Of a stretch of 64,000 nucleotides of DNA, positions 33,670 to 43,955 are shown in pieces (the stretch's first letter is position 1; every line of letters begins with the position of its first letter). Below the pieces are notes generated by a model. The model did no database searches. It worked only from the letters and a program-made list of their open reading frames with translations, and was not told the DNA's origin. Source of the stretch: Undaria pinnatifida. Taxonomy: Eukaryota > Sar > Phaeophyceae > Laminariales > Alariaceae. The stretch is taken from assembly GCA_012845835.1 (NCBI GenBank), contig JABAKD010000020.1, positions 9,932,488 through 9,996,487 of the forward strand, in the 5' to 3' direction. The position numbers and the translations under genes are program-made.

Positions 33670-34314
33670 ATGTGCACACAACAGACCATATCGGCAACAA
33701 ACATCGGTATAAGCGCGCGGGGAAAAATGCTGGACACAGAAAACAAACAACAAATTGACCACAAAGATTCCTCTAACAGCAGCGACAGCAGTACAAACCC
33801 ATCAGACAGCGAAAATGATGAAGACAACAACAGCGGCAACAATAACAATTCTGGTCAATGGTCCATTATTCCCGAGATTGGTGATGGTGCATGTTTATTT
33901 AGATGTATCTCGCGTCGTGTGCACAACAACCCAGCTTTACATCACATCGTCCGTGCACATATTATTGCCCACATCACAACCAATTTGTACACCGTTATCC
34001 CAGGATCAGGTTTCAACACTTTCCACGACAGCATCTTAGCTGGAGCAAATCAAGAACTTGTGGAAGTCGCTGGATCTCAACCTACTACATATTCGAGTGT
34101 CGAAGAGTATCTCCACTTCATGTCACAGCCTTACGCATATGCTACAAACGTAGAAATAATTGCTGCCACGCAGTTATACGGAGTGGACTTTCGAATAACT
34201 TATCACACCGAGCCTCAGCAATATCCCAACCCTCCTCCTCCAAATGTCTGTGATATCTTATATTATCCACATTCTTTCCACTACGCATCCCTCCGATATA
34301 CACCTTCTGCATAA
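33670..34314 (+). CDS. OTU-family cysteine protease, 214 residues
   Basis: Residues 1-63 form a polar N-terminus rich in Ser, Asn and Asp, without a signal peptide. The OTU core follows: the catalytic Asp-Gly-x-Cys motif is D72-G-A-C75 in GDGACLFR, a middle segment reads VEEYLHFMSQPYAYATNVEI (about 144-163), and the catalytic His is H204 in HSFHYASLR. OTU enzymes cleave ubiquitin or related modifiers. The core here, about 145 residues, is within the usual size. The ATG follows a TATAAA by 45 bases. The gene is cargo of a Helitron-like element. OTU domains are known in some Helentron proteins, but whether this one derives from those or from a host gene is not shown. This is the only unbroken copy in the window. 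Confidence 0.85.
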   Translation: MCTQQTISATNIGISARGKMLDTENKQQIDHKDSSNSSDSSTNPSDSENDEDNNSGNNNNSGQWSIIPEIGDGACLFRCISRRVHNNPALHHIVRAHIIAHITTNLYTVIPGSGFNTFHDSILAGANQELVEVAGSQPTTYSSVEEYLHFMSQPYAYATNVEIIAATQLYGVDFRITYHTEPQQYPNPPPPNVCDILYYPHSFHYASLRYTPSA

Positions 34315-34393
34315 ATACTTCATCATCAGTTGTAGTCATTCGACTTGCGTCGCCCCCGGGAGGCACGTGTCCACCTCCCGAAGGGGAACCTTG

Positions 34394-34550
34394 TAACATA
34401 TATGTTTTCGAGTTCGTTAATTGATTATCACCGACTTCGTAACAGGGATCTCCAGGGCTCTCTGCTCGCCACGTACTACTACATGCAGTGGTAGCACTCA
34501 CAGGGGATCACCATCATAACCATTCATATTGTCTCCATCGCGCACGCTCC
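34394..34550 (+). repeat. Continuation of the tRNA box A-bearing unit
   Basis: ACATATATGTTTTCGAGTTC and the following CAGGGATCTCCAGGGCTCTC, CACCATCATA and CGCGCACGCT blocks match 31005-31150 in order. This is the second half of the unit interrupted by copy B. Confidence 0.7.
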
Positions 34551-35181
34551 AGAATACCACACAAAAATCCCGATTTCATTCGCCTATTGAGTCAAAGCCT
34601 AAGCTCGCAATTATTTTCGCGGTCGCAGCTTGATCAGTTATTTGTACAATAGGTCGCACAAAAAAACGATTGAATCTATTATATCAGGTTGACGTGCAGA
34701 GCAAGCACGCTCAAAATAAGGATGCAAAGCACTTGAACAGCACCAAACGCAATATAGAAAAACGGATTGGAGCGATTTACGTATCCAGGATTCAGAGCTG
34801 CCAGTTATTCCTGAGTTGTGTCAGCCCCCTTGCCTGCGTTTGTTCCCCGGCATCGATCGCTTTTAGACTGTTTGCATTTCCCCCCAAAAACGCAACCAAC
34901 CTCAACCATGTACAGCAACCCAAAGCACGACCCATCGCGGCTTCCGCGCCTTTATACTGTGGCGAAAGTTGTTGTTGCAGTCAATGTTCTCTGGCCCATG
35001 CTGTGTATACCTCGTCTCAAACTGCCGGCAGCTGATGCCCTACGCTGCTCTGGGTCTCGGACGGGAAGGGGCAAATAACCTTGCTTCTTCTTGTCTGGAG
35101 TTGGATCCTTGATGCGTGTGGAGAAAACGCCATATTCAGTTTTAGACAGCACAAAGTGCCCACAAAAATAGTATCGTGATA
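34551..35181. other. Spacer between the inverted copies B and C
   Basis: About 630 bases without recognisable repeats. Short frames on both strands do not resemble known proteins. This is the loop of the large palindrome formed by copies B and C. Confidence 0.5.
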
Positions 35182-35260
35182 CAAGGTTCCCCTTCGGGAG
35201 GTGGACACGTGCCTCCCGGGGGCGACGCAAGTCGAATGACTACAACTGATGATGAAGTAT

Positions 35261-35917
35261 TTATGCAGAAGGTGTATATCGGAGGGATGCGTAGTGGAAA
35301 GAATGTGGATAATATAAGATATCACAGACATTTGGAGGAGGAGGGTTGGGATATTGCTGAGGCTCGGTGTGATAAGTTATTCGAAAGTCCACTCCGTATA
35401 ACTGCGTGGCAGCAATTAATTCTACGTTTGTAGCATATGCGTAAGGCTGTGACATGAAGTGGAGATACTCTTCGACACTCGAATATGTAGTAGGTTGAGA
35501 TCCAGCGACTTCCACAAGTTCTTGATTTGCTCCAGCTAAGATGCTGTCGTGGAAAGTGTTGAAACCTGATCCTGGGATAACGGTGTACAAATTGGTTGTG
35601 ATGTGGGCAATAATATGTGCACGGACGATGTGATGTAAAGCTGGGTTGTTGTGCACACGACGCGAGATACATCTTAATAAACATGCACCATCACCATTAT
35701 CGGGAATAATGGACCATTGACCAGAATTGTTATTGTTGCCGCTGTTGTTGTCTTGATCATTTTCGCTCTGTGATGGGTTTGTACTGCTGTCGCTGCTGTT
35801 AGAGGAATCATTGGTGTCAATTTGTTGTGTGTTTTCTGTGTCCAGTATTTTTCCCCGCGCGCTTAATTCGCTACTGCTGTATGGTAACCACCGTGTCAAT
35901 TGTGAGGGAGAACTCAC
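35261..35917 (-). pseudogene. OTU protease gene of copy C, leader and start deleted
   Basis: The OTU core is complete (DGACLLRC, EYLHFMSQPYAYATNVEL, HSFHYASLRYTPSA). A deletion joins CAGTAGCGA of the leader to codon 16 or so of the gene. The TATA box and the natural ATG with the first 13-15 codons are gone. The frame is open from a GTG at 35917, but no in-frame ATG precedes the core. The TRIM element sits immediately upstream of the remaining leader. Translation would need a non-standard start or a fused transcript. Confidence 0.75.
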
Positions 35918-35960
35918 AGTAAACTTAGAGTCTATGGACTACGTGCTGCTTGCTGGTGGT

Positions 35961-36329
35961 TGTTAAGGTATTAGTGGGGTATTAGTCCGTTTGACCACTT
36001 GCACAGGTTAACCAATAGCTTACCCAAACTAAGCCTTATAACACTCTCCCCCCCTGAAACGGCGGGATAGCAGGTCGGCCGGATATACGGGCGGACCTGT
36101 CAATTGTCCAAGCCGTTTCATTCCCTGGGGATACCAGGAAGAGTATTTTTCAAGTTCGCCATGGGGAAATCTGAAAAAGTTTATTATGGTGGATGTGGGG
36201 ATCGAACCCACGACCCAAAAACCCATGGTCTGTCGACGACGCCATTTGTTAAGGTATTAGTGGGGTATAAGTCCGTTTGACCACTTGCACAGGTTAACCA
36301 ATAGCTTACCCAAACTAAGCCTTATAACA
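35961..36329 (-). mobile_element. TRIM (miniature LTR element), intact ends
   Basis: Two 83-bp direct terminal repeats (35961-36043 and 36247-36329) start TGTTA and end TAACA on the minus strand, the TG...CA and short inverted ends of an LTR. The target duplication is TGGT on both sides, and the empty site is seen in copies A and B. After the 5' LTR and two bases comes TGGCGTCGTCGACAGACC, placed where a tRNA primer-binding site starts (TGG). A GGGGGGGAGAG purine tract precedes the 3' LTR. The 200-bp interior has no gene. Box A- and box B-like words (TGGTCAAACGG in the LTR, GTTCGATCC inside) are also present, so a SINE-like origin of parts is possible. Confidence 0.8.
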
Positions 36330-36398
36330 TGGTGCTGCTGACGGAACTTTGCAAGACAAACGGAACTTTTTCGGGCACGTTGGCGTTGTTTGTTCCGT

Positions 36399-36836
36399 TC
36401 AGAAAAATATCTTGTTTACACCGACAAATGATTCTTTATTATCTACATGACCTTGATTTGCTCCAGCTAAGATGCTGTCGTGGAAGGTGTTGAAACCTGA
36501 TCCTGGGATAACGGTGTACAAATTGGTTGTGATGTGGGCAATAATATGTGCACGGACGATGTGATGTAAAGCTGGGTTGTTGTGCACACGACGCGAGATA
36601 CATCTTAATAAACATGCACCATCACCAATCTCGGGAATAATGGACCATTGACCAGAATTGTTATTGTTGCCGCTATTGTTGTCTTGATCATTTTCGCTGT
36701 CTGATGGGTTTGTACTGCTGTCGCTGCTGTTAGAGGAATCATTGGTGTCAATTTGTTGTTTGTTTTCTGTGTCCAGTATTTTTCCCCGCGTGCTTATACC
36801 GATGTTTGTTGCCGATATGGTCTGTTGTGTGCACAT
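36399..36836 (-). pseudogene. Truncated OTU protease duplicate (copy C)
   Basis: 145 residues, with the same start, linker and DGACLL block as in copies A and B and a tail of GHVDNKESFVGVNKIFF (two residues differ at the end). The catalytic His region is lacking. The leader with TATAAA is retained upstream on the minus strand. Confidence 0.8.
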
Positions 36837-38430
36837 CGTTACTTTTGCTTGAGTTGTGTTGCTACTTTATATCTCTTTATACAGGTTTCGCTACTGCTGT
36901 ATGGTATCCACCGTGTCAATTGTGAGGGAGAACTCGCAGTAAACTTAGAGTCTATGGACTACGTGCTGCTTGCTGGTGGTGCTCTATTGTAAAACCGCTG
37001 TGTATGTTCTTTTGATGAGAGTAAACGTCTTGTGTATTTATTCTCCTCGGTCCATCCAGAAAAAAATCCCGTTCTCAATAAAATTTGATTTTTTATGATC
37101 TATATATTATTGCCGCTCTCTGCGGTTGCTTGCTGCTGCTGTGATCGTAGACAGTTCATACCGATGTTTGTTGCCGATATGGTCTGTTGTGTGCACATCG
37201 TTACTTTTGCTTGGGTTGTGTTGCTACTTTATATCTCTTTATACAGGTTTCGCTACTGCTGTATGGTAACCACCGTGTCAATTGTGAGGGAGAACTCACA
37301 GTAATGACATAGTTCACGTCGTTGTAGCGGGTACATATACACCGCGCCCGCGTCTAGCAGTGCGGGAAAATTCTCTCGCAAATACATTTTGATGCCACCC
37401 CGATGTACGTGCGAGGACTAAAGTTCCACCGTGTGTGTAGTAGACGTATTTAAGCCTGACGATATGCCTATATTTTAGGCTCTAAACCAAATTAAGCCCT
37501 ATCGTGTTTTAAATGTCTACAAAATAGGTCTATTTTATCGACCTAACGACCACGGCAGACCACGGTGAGATGTGGATTTTCCCAAAACATGCACTTGGGC
37601 ACATTTTGGCCCAAGTGCATATTTGAAGCAATTTTCCGAGTATTTTCCAGCAAACAACAGCATTTCAGACGACAAAAGCTCGAGGAAACATCAGACGGAT
37701 GCCTACATTTCGAGGGTGGAAATTGAACCGGGTTGAGGGCCAGTCCTGCTGTGCTGCTGTACTGACTGCCACACTGAGGCACACCGAAGGCGGCAGACGC
37801 CTGCGAGGTATCCTACATATGAAGCGAGTATGGAGTAAGAAGCACTCAATGTTTTTGCCAGGCACCAGTTATTTGTTTTGGCCGTTTGTTCAAGCTCGCA
37901 CAGCATGGGCAGGGGAGGGTCTTTCTCGAAGTTTCCACCCACTCATGTGCTGACTCATGACATAAATCCTCGTCTTGCCATCTGCGTCTGGAGTAGTGCA
38001 GAAATATCATAGTCTATTTTCAAGTAGTTTGATCTTTCCTCGGCTTTTTTTTTTATGCGTACTACTGAAAGAGACCACTATTTCGAGTTTTAGACATATG
38101 GTGTTTTTTTTATGCGTTTAAGGTCGAAATATCGAATGGCCTAGCTCTTCCAGTTGGAAGTACTTAAGACCTAACCTCGAGGCTTCAATACGTCTAGTGT
38201 GTGGTTGCCCGGGGACAGAAGTGTCTCGTACCCCGCAAAATAGAGCCAGTCTCGGCGGCTTTCCGCGGCCATAGCTCGCGCCACGGACGTCCCATGAGCC
38301 CGGCACACGGCTGGTAATATACCGACGGGTAGTCTGATCGCATTGCAGAAGAAAGCACACCAAAAAACTCTGCGCCGGCGGAGAAAAAGGGACGGACTAG
38401 GCAAAAAAATCAAAATGGTACATATGCATA

Positions 38431-39311
38431 TAGAACAAAGCGCCATACCTAAATATCAGCGTACACGGAGTTTTAGATGTGTCTAAAATGTGAAGATAAC
38501 GCATACATATTATTTTGTAAACGTGCGTATTCACCCCAATATCATATCATATAGGTGGGTACATGCTGGTAAAATACGCGTGCCATGATCAAGTTTGCAA
38601 AATATGTCAATTGGCATGACGCCATCAAAAAAAAAAAATGATTTTTTCGTTCAAGCTAGAGAGCACCCCAAAATACAACACTTTAGCAACTACCGTGTGG
38701 AAAAGATGTCAATTTTGGAAATTATCACGCTCTGCAGACGGCAAGATACAACCGACGGCTCGAGAGCACCTCATCAAAATCAGCATTTTAGCAACTTCTT
38801 GCTTGTCTCGCTCAGCCCCCATGCCCGATCCCAGTAAGGTGCGGGACGGATAAGACAGAACTAGGGGCATTGGAGCCGCCCCCCGAAGACGGCGCTCAAA
38901 CGAAGCGATTAGACCGAGAACTTCCAGTTTTGAGAATCCCATACTGAGGACACGACGAAAAAAAAATCTGACCAAATGCTTGTCCTCTCATAAACATGAA
39001 TCATTATACTTGTACAAATATAGATAGATATTGTATTTGGATAATACTCGTACACAACTCCAATATATCAGTTTCGTACTGAGAAACACCAGATATCAGG
39101 TATACAACAACAGGAGTACTATTGCTGTCACTCACTATTAGTACCTGCTGTGTGAGGTATGTATCACGCCTGTATTTCTCTCAAGATATACTACGAGTCT
39201 GAACGGCAACGAACGATATGTGGTATACATCAGATATATTTTCGTGATACCTATCGTGCATATGATATGAGTGAAAAAAGAGTAAATTTACTGTGACACT
39301 ACAGTGTAACC
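38431..39311. other. Unassigned stretch with a partial R5 repeat
   Basis: At about 38825-38920 the minus strand matches the R5 repeat (GGGGCGGCTCCAATGCCCCT, then CTTATCCGTCCCGCACCTT). A roughly 105-bp diverged direct duplication (GAGAGCACC...TTTAGCAACT) lies at 38655-38800. No gene is recognised. Confidence 0.55.
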
Positions 39312-39632
39312 GGTCGCCCCGGTGGTCTAGTGGTTGTACCCTTCAATGCTACTGGCGTTGGTCCTTGAGTTCGATTCCCACCGCGTTGAGATTTTGAATT
39401 TATCTGGAATTTATTTGCACAAGAAGAGCCAAAAAAACACTCACTGCTGAGAAAACGCGTAGCAAGGCGGGTGTTCGACGCGAGTCGACGAAGAAAGAAA
39501 ATGCTGAAATATTTTCGCGATAAATATGAAGGCATGTACTACAAAAGAGAGGAAAGAAGGCCCGCTTTGTGACCCTGGATCTGAGTTACTACTGGGAAGG
39601 AGCACAAGAGTAGTGCGAGGATGATTAATGGA
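39312..39632 (+). mobile_element. tRNA-derived SINE, copy 2
   Basis: Box A TGGTCTAGTGG and box B GTTCGATTC are both exact matches to the polymerase III consensus and are spaced about as in a tRNA. The body shares the TTCGACGCGAGTCGACG, AAAATGCTGAA, TTTCGCGATAAA and GGATCTGAGTTACTACTGGG blocks with the copies at 9148 and 45075. The element ends near GAGTAGTGCGAGGA. Confidence 0.8.
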
Positions 39633-40365
39633 ATTACATGTGAGTAAGGCGGATACAGTGCAAAATATACTTTGCCTTCTCGAACCCTGTTCGGTACAGG
39701 TACTGCCGGAATGATAAATGATCATACACTGATAGTCCCTGTATGCCGTTTGCTTGTATGTATTGTGCGCACAATGCATACAATTGTTAACATAGTTTCC
39801 TTGCTCTGATCATTATTGGTTGAAGCCCATCATGCACTGCCGTAACATTGCATGCATGCTACTAGGTGCTCTATAAGTATTATGATGCTATTATCATGCT
39901 ATACAGCACTATAACTAGTAGTAGTACTGTACTACTACTGCGGTAAGAACGCTGTGTAAACCTGCCTGTTTTTTTTCTGTACACACCTTGTTGATCAGAA
40001 AAAAATCAGGTGGGGTTGGTGAGCACGAGACAACGGTATAATAATGAATACGAAAGCACTAACGCATCATCAATCAGTCAAACAAACTAGCCGTAGAAAG
40101 CCGGCAAAAACAAATCAGGGTGCGTGCATTGATGCACAGGTTACTGCTGTTCATTGACACTACTACTTACTCTGCTAATGTAGTTGATGTTGGAAAAACA
40201 GCTGTCATTATCTGGATATCATGCATTTATCTTGTCCTTTTATTCATATCACGTGTTATTCAGCATGGAGGGTAAGCCTTTTGGTTGCTGTTTTGTCGTC
40301 TATACACACTTAAACGAAGAGGGATTTAATTATTTGATATCATGTGTTTATTTGCCTGTGATCCA
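39633..40365. other. Unassigned stretch
   Basis: AT-rich. Contains a perfect palindrome AGTAGTAGTAC T GTACTACTACT at about 39911-39933. No gene is recognised. Confidence 0.5.
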
Positions 40366-41885
40366 CCTGCACTATCTGCATTTTTAGTGGAAGCTCGTGA
40401 AAGCTTCCATGGAAGCTTCCGTGGAAAATATGGAAGCTTCCACGACGTCCACAAAAGCTTCCATCGCTTCCATGGAAGCTTTCATGGAAGCAATGGAAGC
40501 TTCCATGGAAGTGTGGAAGCTTCCGTGGAAGCAATGGAAGCTTCCATGGAAGTGTGGAAGCTTCCACGGAAGCTTCCACGCTTCCATGCCATGGAAGCTT
40601 CCATGAAAGCTTTCACGGAAGCTTCCATGAAAGCTTCCACGGAAGCTTCCACGGAAGCAACTTCCAAGGAAGCTTCTATGAAAGCTTCCACGGAAGCTAC
40701 TTCCACGGAAGCTCCCATGAAAGCTTCCGCGGAACCTTCCACGGAAGCAACTTCCACGGAAGCTTTCACGAAAGCTTCCGCGGAAGCAACTTCCACGGAA
40801 GCTTCCACCGAGACAACTTCCACGGAAGCTTCCATGAAAGCTTCCACGGAAGCAATTTCCACGGAAGCAACTTCCACGAAAGCAACTTCCATGGAAGCTT
40901 CTACCGAGACAGCTTCCACGGAAGCTTCCAAGAAAGCTTCCACGGAAGCTTCCACGGAATCAACTTCCACGGGAGCTTCCATGAAAGCTTCCACGGAAGC
41001 TTCCACCGAAGCAACTTCCACGGAAGCTTCCACGGAAGCAACTTCCACAGAAGCAACTTCCACGGAAGCTTCCACCGAAGCAATTTCCACGGAAGCTTCC
41101 ACGGAAGCATCTTCCACGAAAGCTTCCGCGGACGCAACTTCCACAGAAGCAACTTCCACGAAAGATTCCGCGGAAGCTTCCACGGAAGCAAATTCCACGG
41201 AAACAACTTCCACGGAAGCTTCCATGAAAGCTTTCACGGAAGCTTCCACGGAAGCGACCTAACCCTAACCCTAACCCTAACCCTAACCCCAACCCTAAGC
41301 TTCCATGGAAGTAACTATGGAAGTAACTTCCATTCCATTAACCCTATGGAAGTAATTTCCATGGAAGCTTTCATTACTTCCACGAAAGCTTCCATTACTT
41401 CCATGAAAGCTTCCATAGCTTCCATGGAAGCTTTCGTAGAATTTCCTTCCTATGGAAGCTTTCGTGAAAGCTTTCGTGGAAGCTTCCGTGGAACTTGCTT
41501 CCGTGGAAGCTTTCATATCTTCCATATCTTCCATGGAAGCTTCCATTACTTCCATAAAGCTTCCATGAAAGATTCCGTGGAAGTTACTTCCGTGAAAGCT
41601 TCCATGAAAGATTCCGTGGAAGTTACTTCCGTGGAAGCTTCCATAACTTCCGCGAAAGATCCCATTACTTCCATGAAAGCTTCCATAGAAGCTTTCGTGG
41701 AAGTTACTTCCATGGAAGCTTTCGTGGAAGCTTTCGTGAAAGCTCCCGTGGAAGTTACTTCCGTGGAAAATTTCATATCTCCCATATGTTCCATGGACGT
41801 TTCCACCGCTTACTTGCATGGAAGCGGTGAAAGCTTCCACGGAAGCTTTCGCGAGCTTCCACGCAAAATGCAAGTAGTGCAGAAG
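40366..41885. mobile_element. Foldback element of palindromic 12-mers
   Basis: The left end (TGCACTATCTGCATTTT, then AGTGGAAGCTCGTGAAAGC) is repeated inverted at the right end (complement reads TGCACTACTTGCATTTTGCG, then TGGAAGCTCGCGAAAGC). Between the ends, the left arm (to about 41257) is dominated by GAAGCTTCCACG units and the right arm (from about 41299) by their complement, CTTCCGTGGAAG. Each unit also contains the palindrome GGAAGCTTCC with a HindIII site. Long inverted arms made of short subrepeats are the defining structure of foldback elements. The loop is a telomere-like tract. Very long frames on both strands are by-products of the repeat. No clear target duplication was found. Confidence 0.7.
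41258..41298 (+). repeat. Telomere-like (CCCTAA)n tract in the foldback loop
   Basis: About six and a half units of CCCTAA with one CCCCAA variant, placed exactly between the two inverted arms. TTAGGG-type repeats are the telomere sequence of many eukaryotes. Confidence 0.9.
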
Positions 41886-41997
41886 ACCGTGACATCATCA
41901 CATGGAATGTCAAAACTCAATAATAAGCGCGTACAACTTCAGAGTTCCTGCACTCCTGGAAAAACTCACCCACATAGTATATTACAAGTACCAACAA

Positions 41998-42066
41998 TGC
42001 AGCTTGCAAAGATGAGTATTGACCCGAAATTCGTCGAACTCACGGCTGACGTCCTTGAAATATTTT
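41998..42066 (-). repeat. Solo terminal sequence of repeat family R6
   Basis: The minus strand reads GACGTCAGCCGTGAGTTCGA, a GAATTTCGGGTC block and ACTCATCTTTGCAAGCTG. It matches the right end of the R6 element at 52866. The partner end and the G-rich interior are not present nearby. Confidence 0.65.
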
Positions 42067-43222
42067 TATTAAATTATTCACAACCAAACACATGCCAGTG
42101 TGCATCGCAGACGAATTGTACGTTACATGTACAAGTAAGAGCTGTGTGTGGTCAACATTATAGCATTATTGAATCCAAACCAATGGTAGTAGAAATAAGA
42201 TACGAGAACAGAAGTGGTTATCCACAACAAGAAGATATTGTATGGGTGGTTGTATTGTTTATGCTATTGTACTAAAACAGACCAATATAACCTTCCTTAT
42301 TATCAGAAAACACAGCTTTTTTTGTTTTGCCTGCCTCCGTGCGTATTCCAACGATGGGTAGAACGCGCAACAAAGAAAGGGGGGGTGCCACGTCGGTTAC
42401 AGTTCTTGAGTTCAACTGTGAGTGACACATGGTCACATACATGCGGTAGACTGTGTGATTATTGTTGTTAAGCTAAACCGCAAACCATGCATTGACGTGG
42501 CCAAAACAATGAGCTAAACTGTGAGTAAGTCAGGCACTGTCGCAAGCAAAAACAACCTGACAGCACCCACCCCAAAGTAATAAAATAACAATGGGACCAA
42601 TGTGAAGAACGCTACTCTATAACGTGTACAACCTTGCATTTACTGGTTTGGAGTCACGTTATTCAATGCTACTTACTGCTATGGAGTCACGTTATTCCAA
42701 TGTTTTTGAGACGTTGAGACGTTGTATCGTTGTGTCAACGCTTCGAGGTATGACCCAAAATATATTAATATTTCGAGGCATCATCCAACTCAACTTACAA
42801 TGGCAAAATCATACATAACTACATTCTAAGCACTACAACAGTATCCAGACTGTTGCTGTTTACTGTGAAACAACGCAGGACGGAAGAAAAGAAGAGAATA
42901 AAATAAAATAAAATAAACGAGAAAGATGTTAGTATCAGCAATGATTGTCATGTAGGTTAGAGTAGGTGTTGGCTGACATGATCAGAAATCACAATCGAAA
43001 TCGTTTGCCCTGTCCATCCTGCCAGGATATCTGTTTCCATCTTATCCTGATAAAAGCCAGGGGAGTTATTGACATACATCTTCAAAAGGGAATGTATCTG
43101 TAAACGAACGGAGTATCACAAAGCTTGAAAATATAAAATGTGAGCTACCGACTCTTATATTGGTCGCCTACACCCACTCGAAGCATCTCTATTAAATGCT
43201 GCTCCGGGGGTTGATTAAAATA
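42067..43222. other. Unassigned stretch
   Basis: Includes a two-copy GGAGTCACGTTATTC repeat near 42650-42700 and an AAAAT microsatellite at about 42898-42917. No gene is recognised. Confidence 0.45.
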
Positions 43223-43499
43223 CAGTAGTAGGGGGCCCTTTATAGTGCAAGGTAGTGTCCTGAGAAAAAATCGGCACTATACCGGGCACCGGTACTATTC
43301 AGAATAGTCCCTCAATAGTGCCGATGCGGCACTATTGAGGCTTCGAATATCCCTCAATAGTGCCGCACCGGCACTATTGAGGAACTATTTGATTTCATGG
43401 TGTGGCGCTCACGCTTTGCGGGGCCAACAGAGTAGGAAATGGATCGAAAGTACGGAGTATGTATTTAATAGTGGACGAAGCTAAACCTCAGTCCTCGTT

Positions 43500-43955
43500 G
43501 CCCTTCTTCGATGGTGCAAGATAAAAAAAAGGACAAAACAGAAAAAGAAACACGGCAGGAAGCGCACCGCAAAAAAACTAACAATCATGCTCTGTACCCC
43601 CGCCCTCACTACGTTGCGACAAACACTCTCTCATGTCTGCCTGGCGCGCCCGCTTCGTTGTTACAAGCAAAACAAACAAAAAAACGAAAAAACCAAGACA
43701 AGCACAACAGGAAGCGCACCGCAAGAAAAAACAGCCATGTAATGTACCCCTCGCCCTCACTACGTCGCAATAAACTCTCTCATGTCTGCCTGGCGCACCC
43801 GCTTCGATGTTGCAAGAAAAAATAAAAAAACAAACAAACCAAGACAAGCACGACAGGAAGCGAACCGCAAAAAAACAAACAACCATGTACTGCACCCCCC
43901 GCCCTCACTACATCGCGACAAACTCTCTCATGTCTGCCTGGCGCCCCCGCTTAGC
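43500..43955 (-). repeat. Three-copy 149-bp tandem repeat in the pogo-like element
   Basis: CATGTCTGCCTGGCGC recurs at 43632, 43781 and 43929, with matching CCGCCCTCACTAC and AGGAAGCG..CCGCAA blocks between. The unit carries the last codons of the transposase-like remnant (RQADMRE on the minus strand), so the gene's 3' end was triplicated. Confidence 0.85.

Larger units (their letters stand above)
31261..34393 (+). mobile_element. Helitron-like OTU-carrying element, copy B (most complete)
   Basis: Begins TATGCATATG after host A and ends GAACCTTG before host T. The host repeat unit continues on both sides (to 31260 and from 34394). Joined, the flanks align without gaps to the neighbouring unoccupied unit at 30971, which is direct evidence for a clean insertion between A and T without duplication. 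The order inside is: 5' region with a 152-bp tandem duplication (31467-31772), the 12-bp-stem hairpin, a leader with a 32-codon minigene, the truncated OTU, the full OTU, and the 3' hairpin. It has no foreign insertions. Confidence 0.65.
35182..38430 (-). mobile_element. Helitron-like OTU-carrying element, copy C (inverted)
   Basis: Same element on the minus strand. Its start (TATGCATATG) is at 38430 after host A, and its end (CCTTG) is at 35182 before host T. It contains the minigene start, the truncated OTU and the full OTU, plus a TRIM insertion at 35961-36329. A deletion in the leader of the full OTU removed the TATA box and the original ATG. Together with copy B it makes arms of about 3 kb in inverted orientation. 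Confidence 0.65.

Noticed and set aside
36176-36210. tRNA gene suggested by the GTGGGTTCGATCCCCAC stem-loop in the TRIM copies
   Set aside because: The T-arm is good, but the box A-like word lies in the LTR too far upstream and no cloverleaf forms. It is part of the repeated element.
41258-41298. True chromosome end
   Set aside because: The telomere-like tract is only about 40 bases and is flanked on both sides by the arms of a foldback element and by ordinary sequence.
40342-42275. Very long open frames (306 and 573 codons on plus, 255 on minus) in the 40-41.9 kb region
   Set aside because: They are translations of a palindromic 12-bp repeat whose unit length is a multiple of three, so all frames tend to stay open on both strands. 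The products are simple Ser/Thr/Glu/Ala or Phe/His/Gly/Ser repeats.
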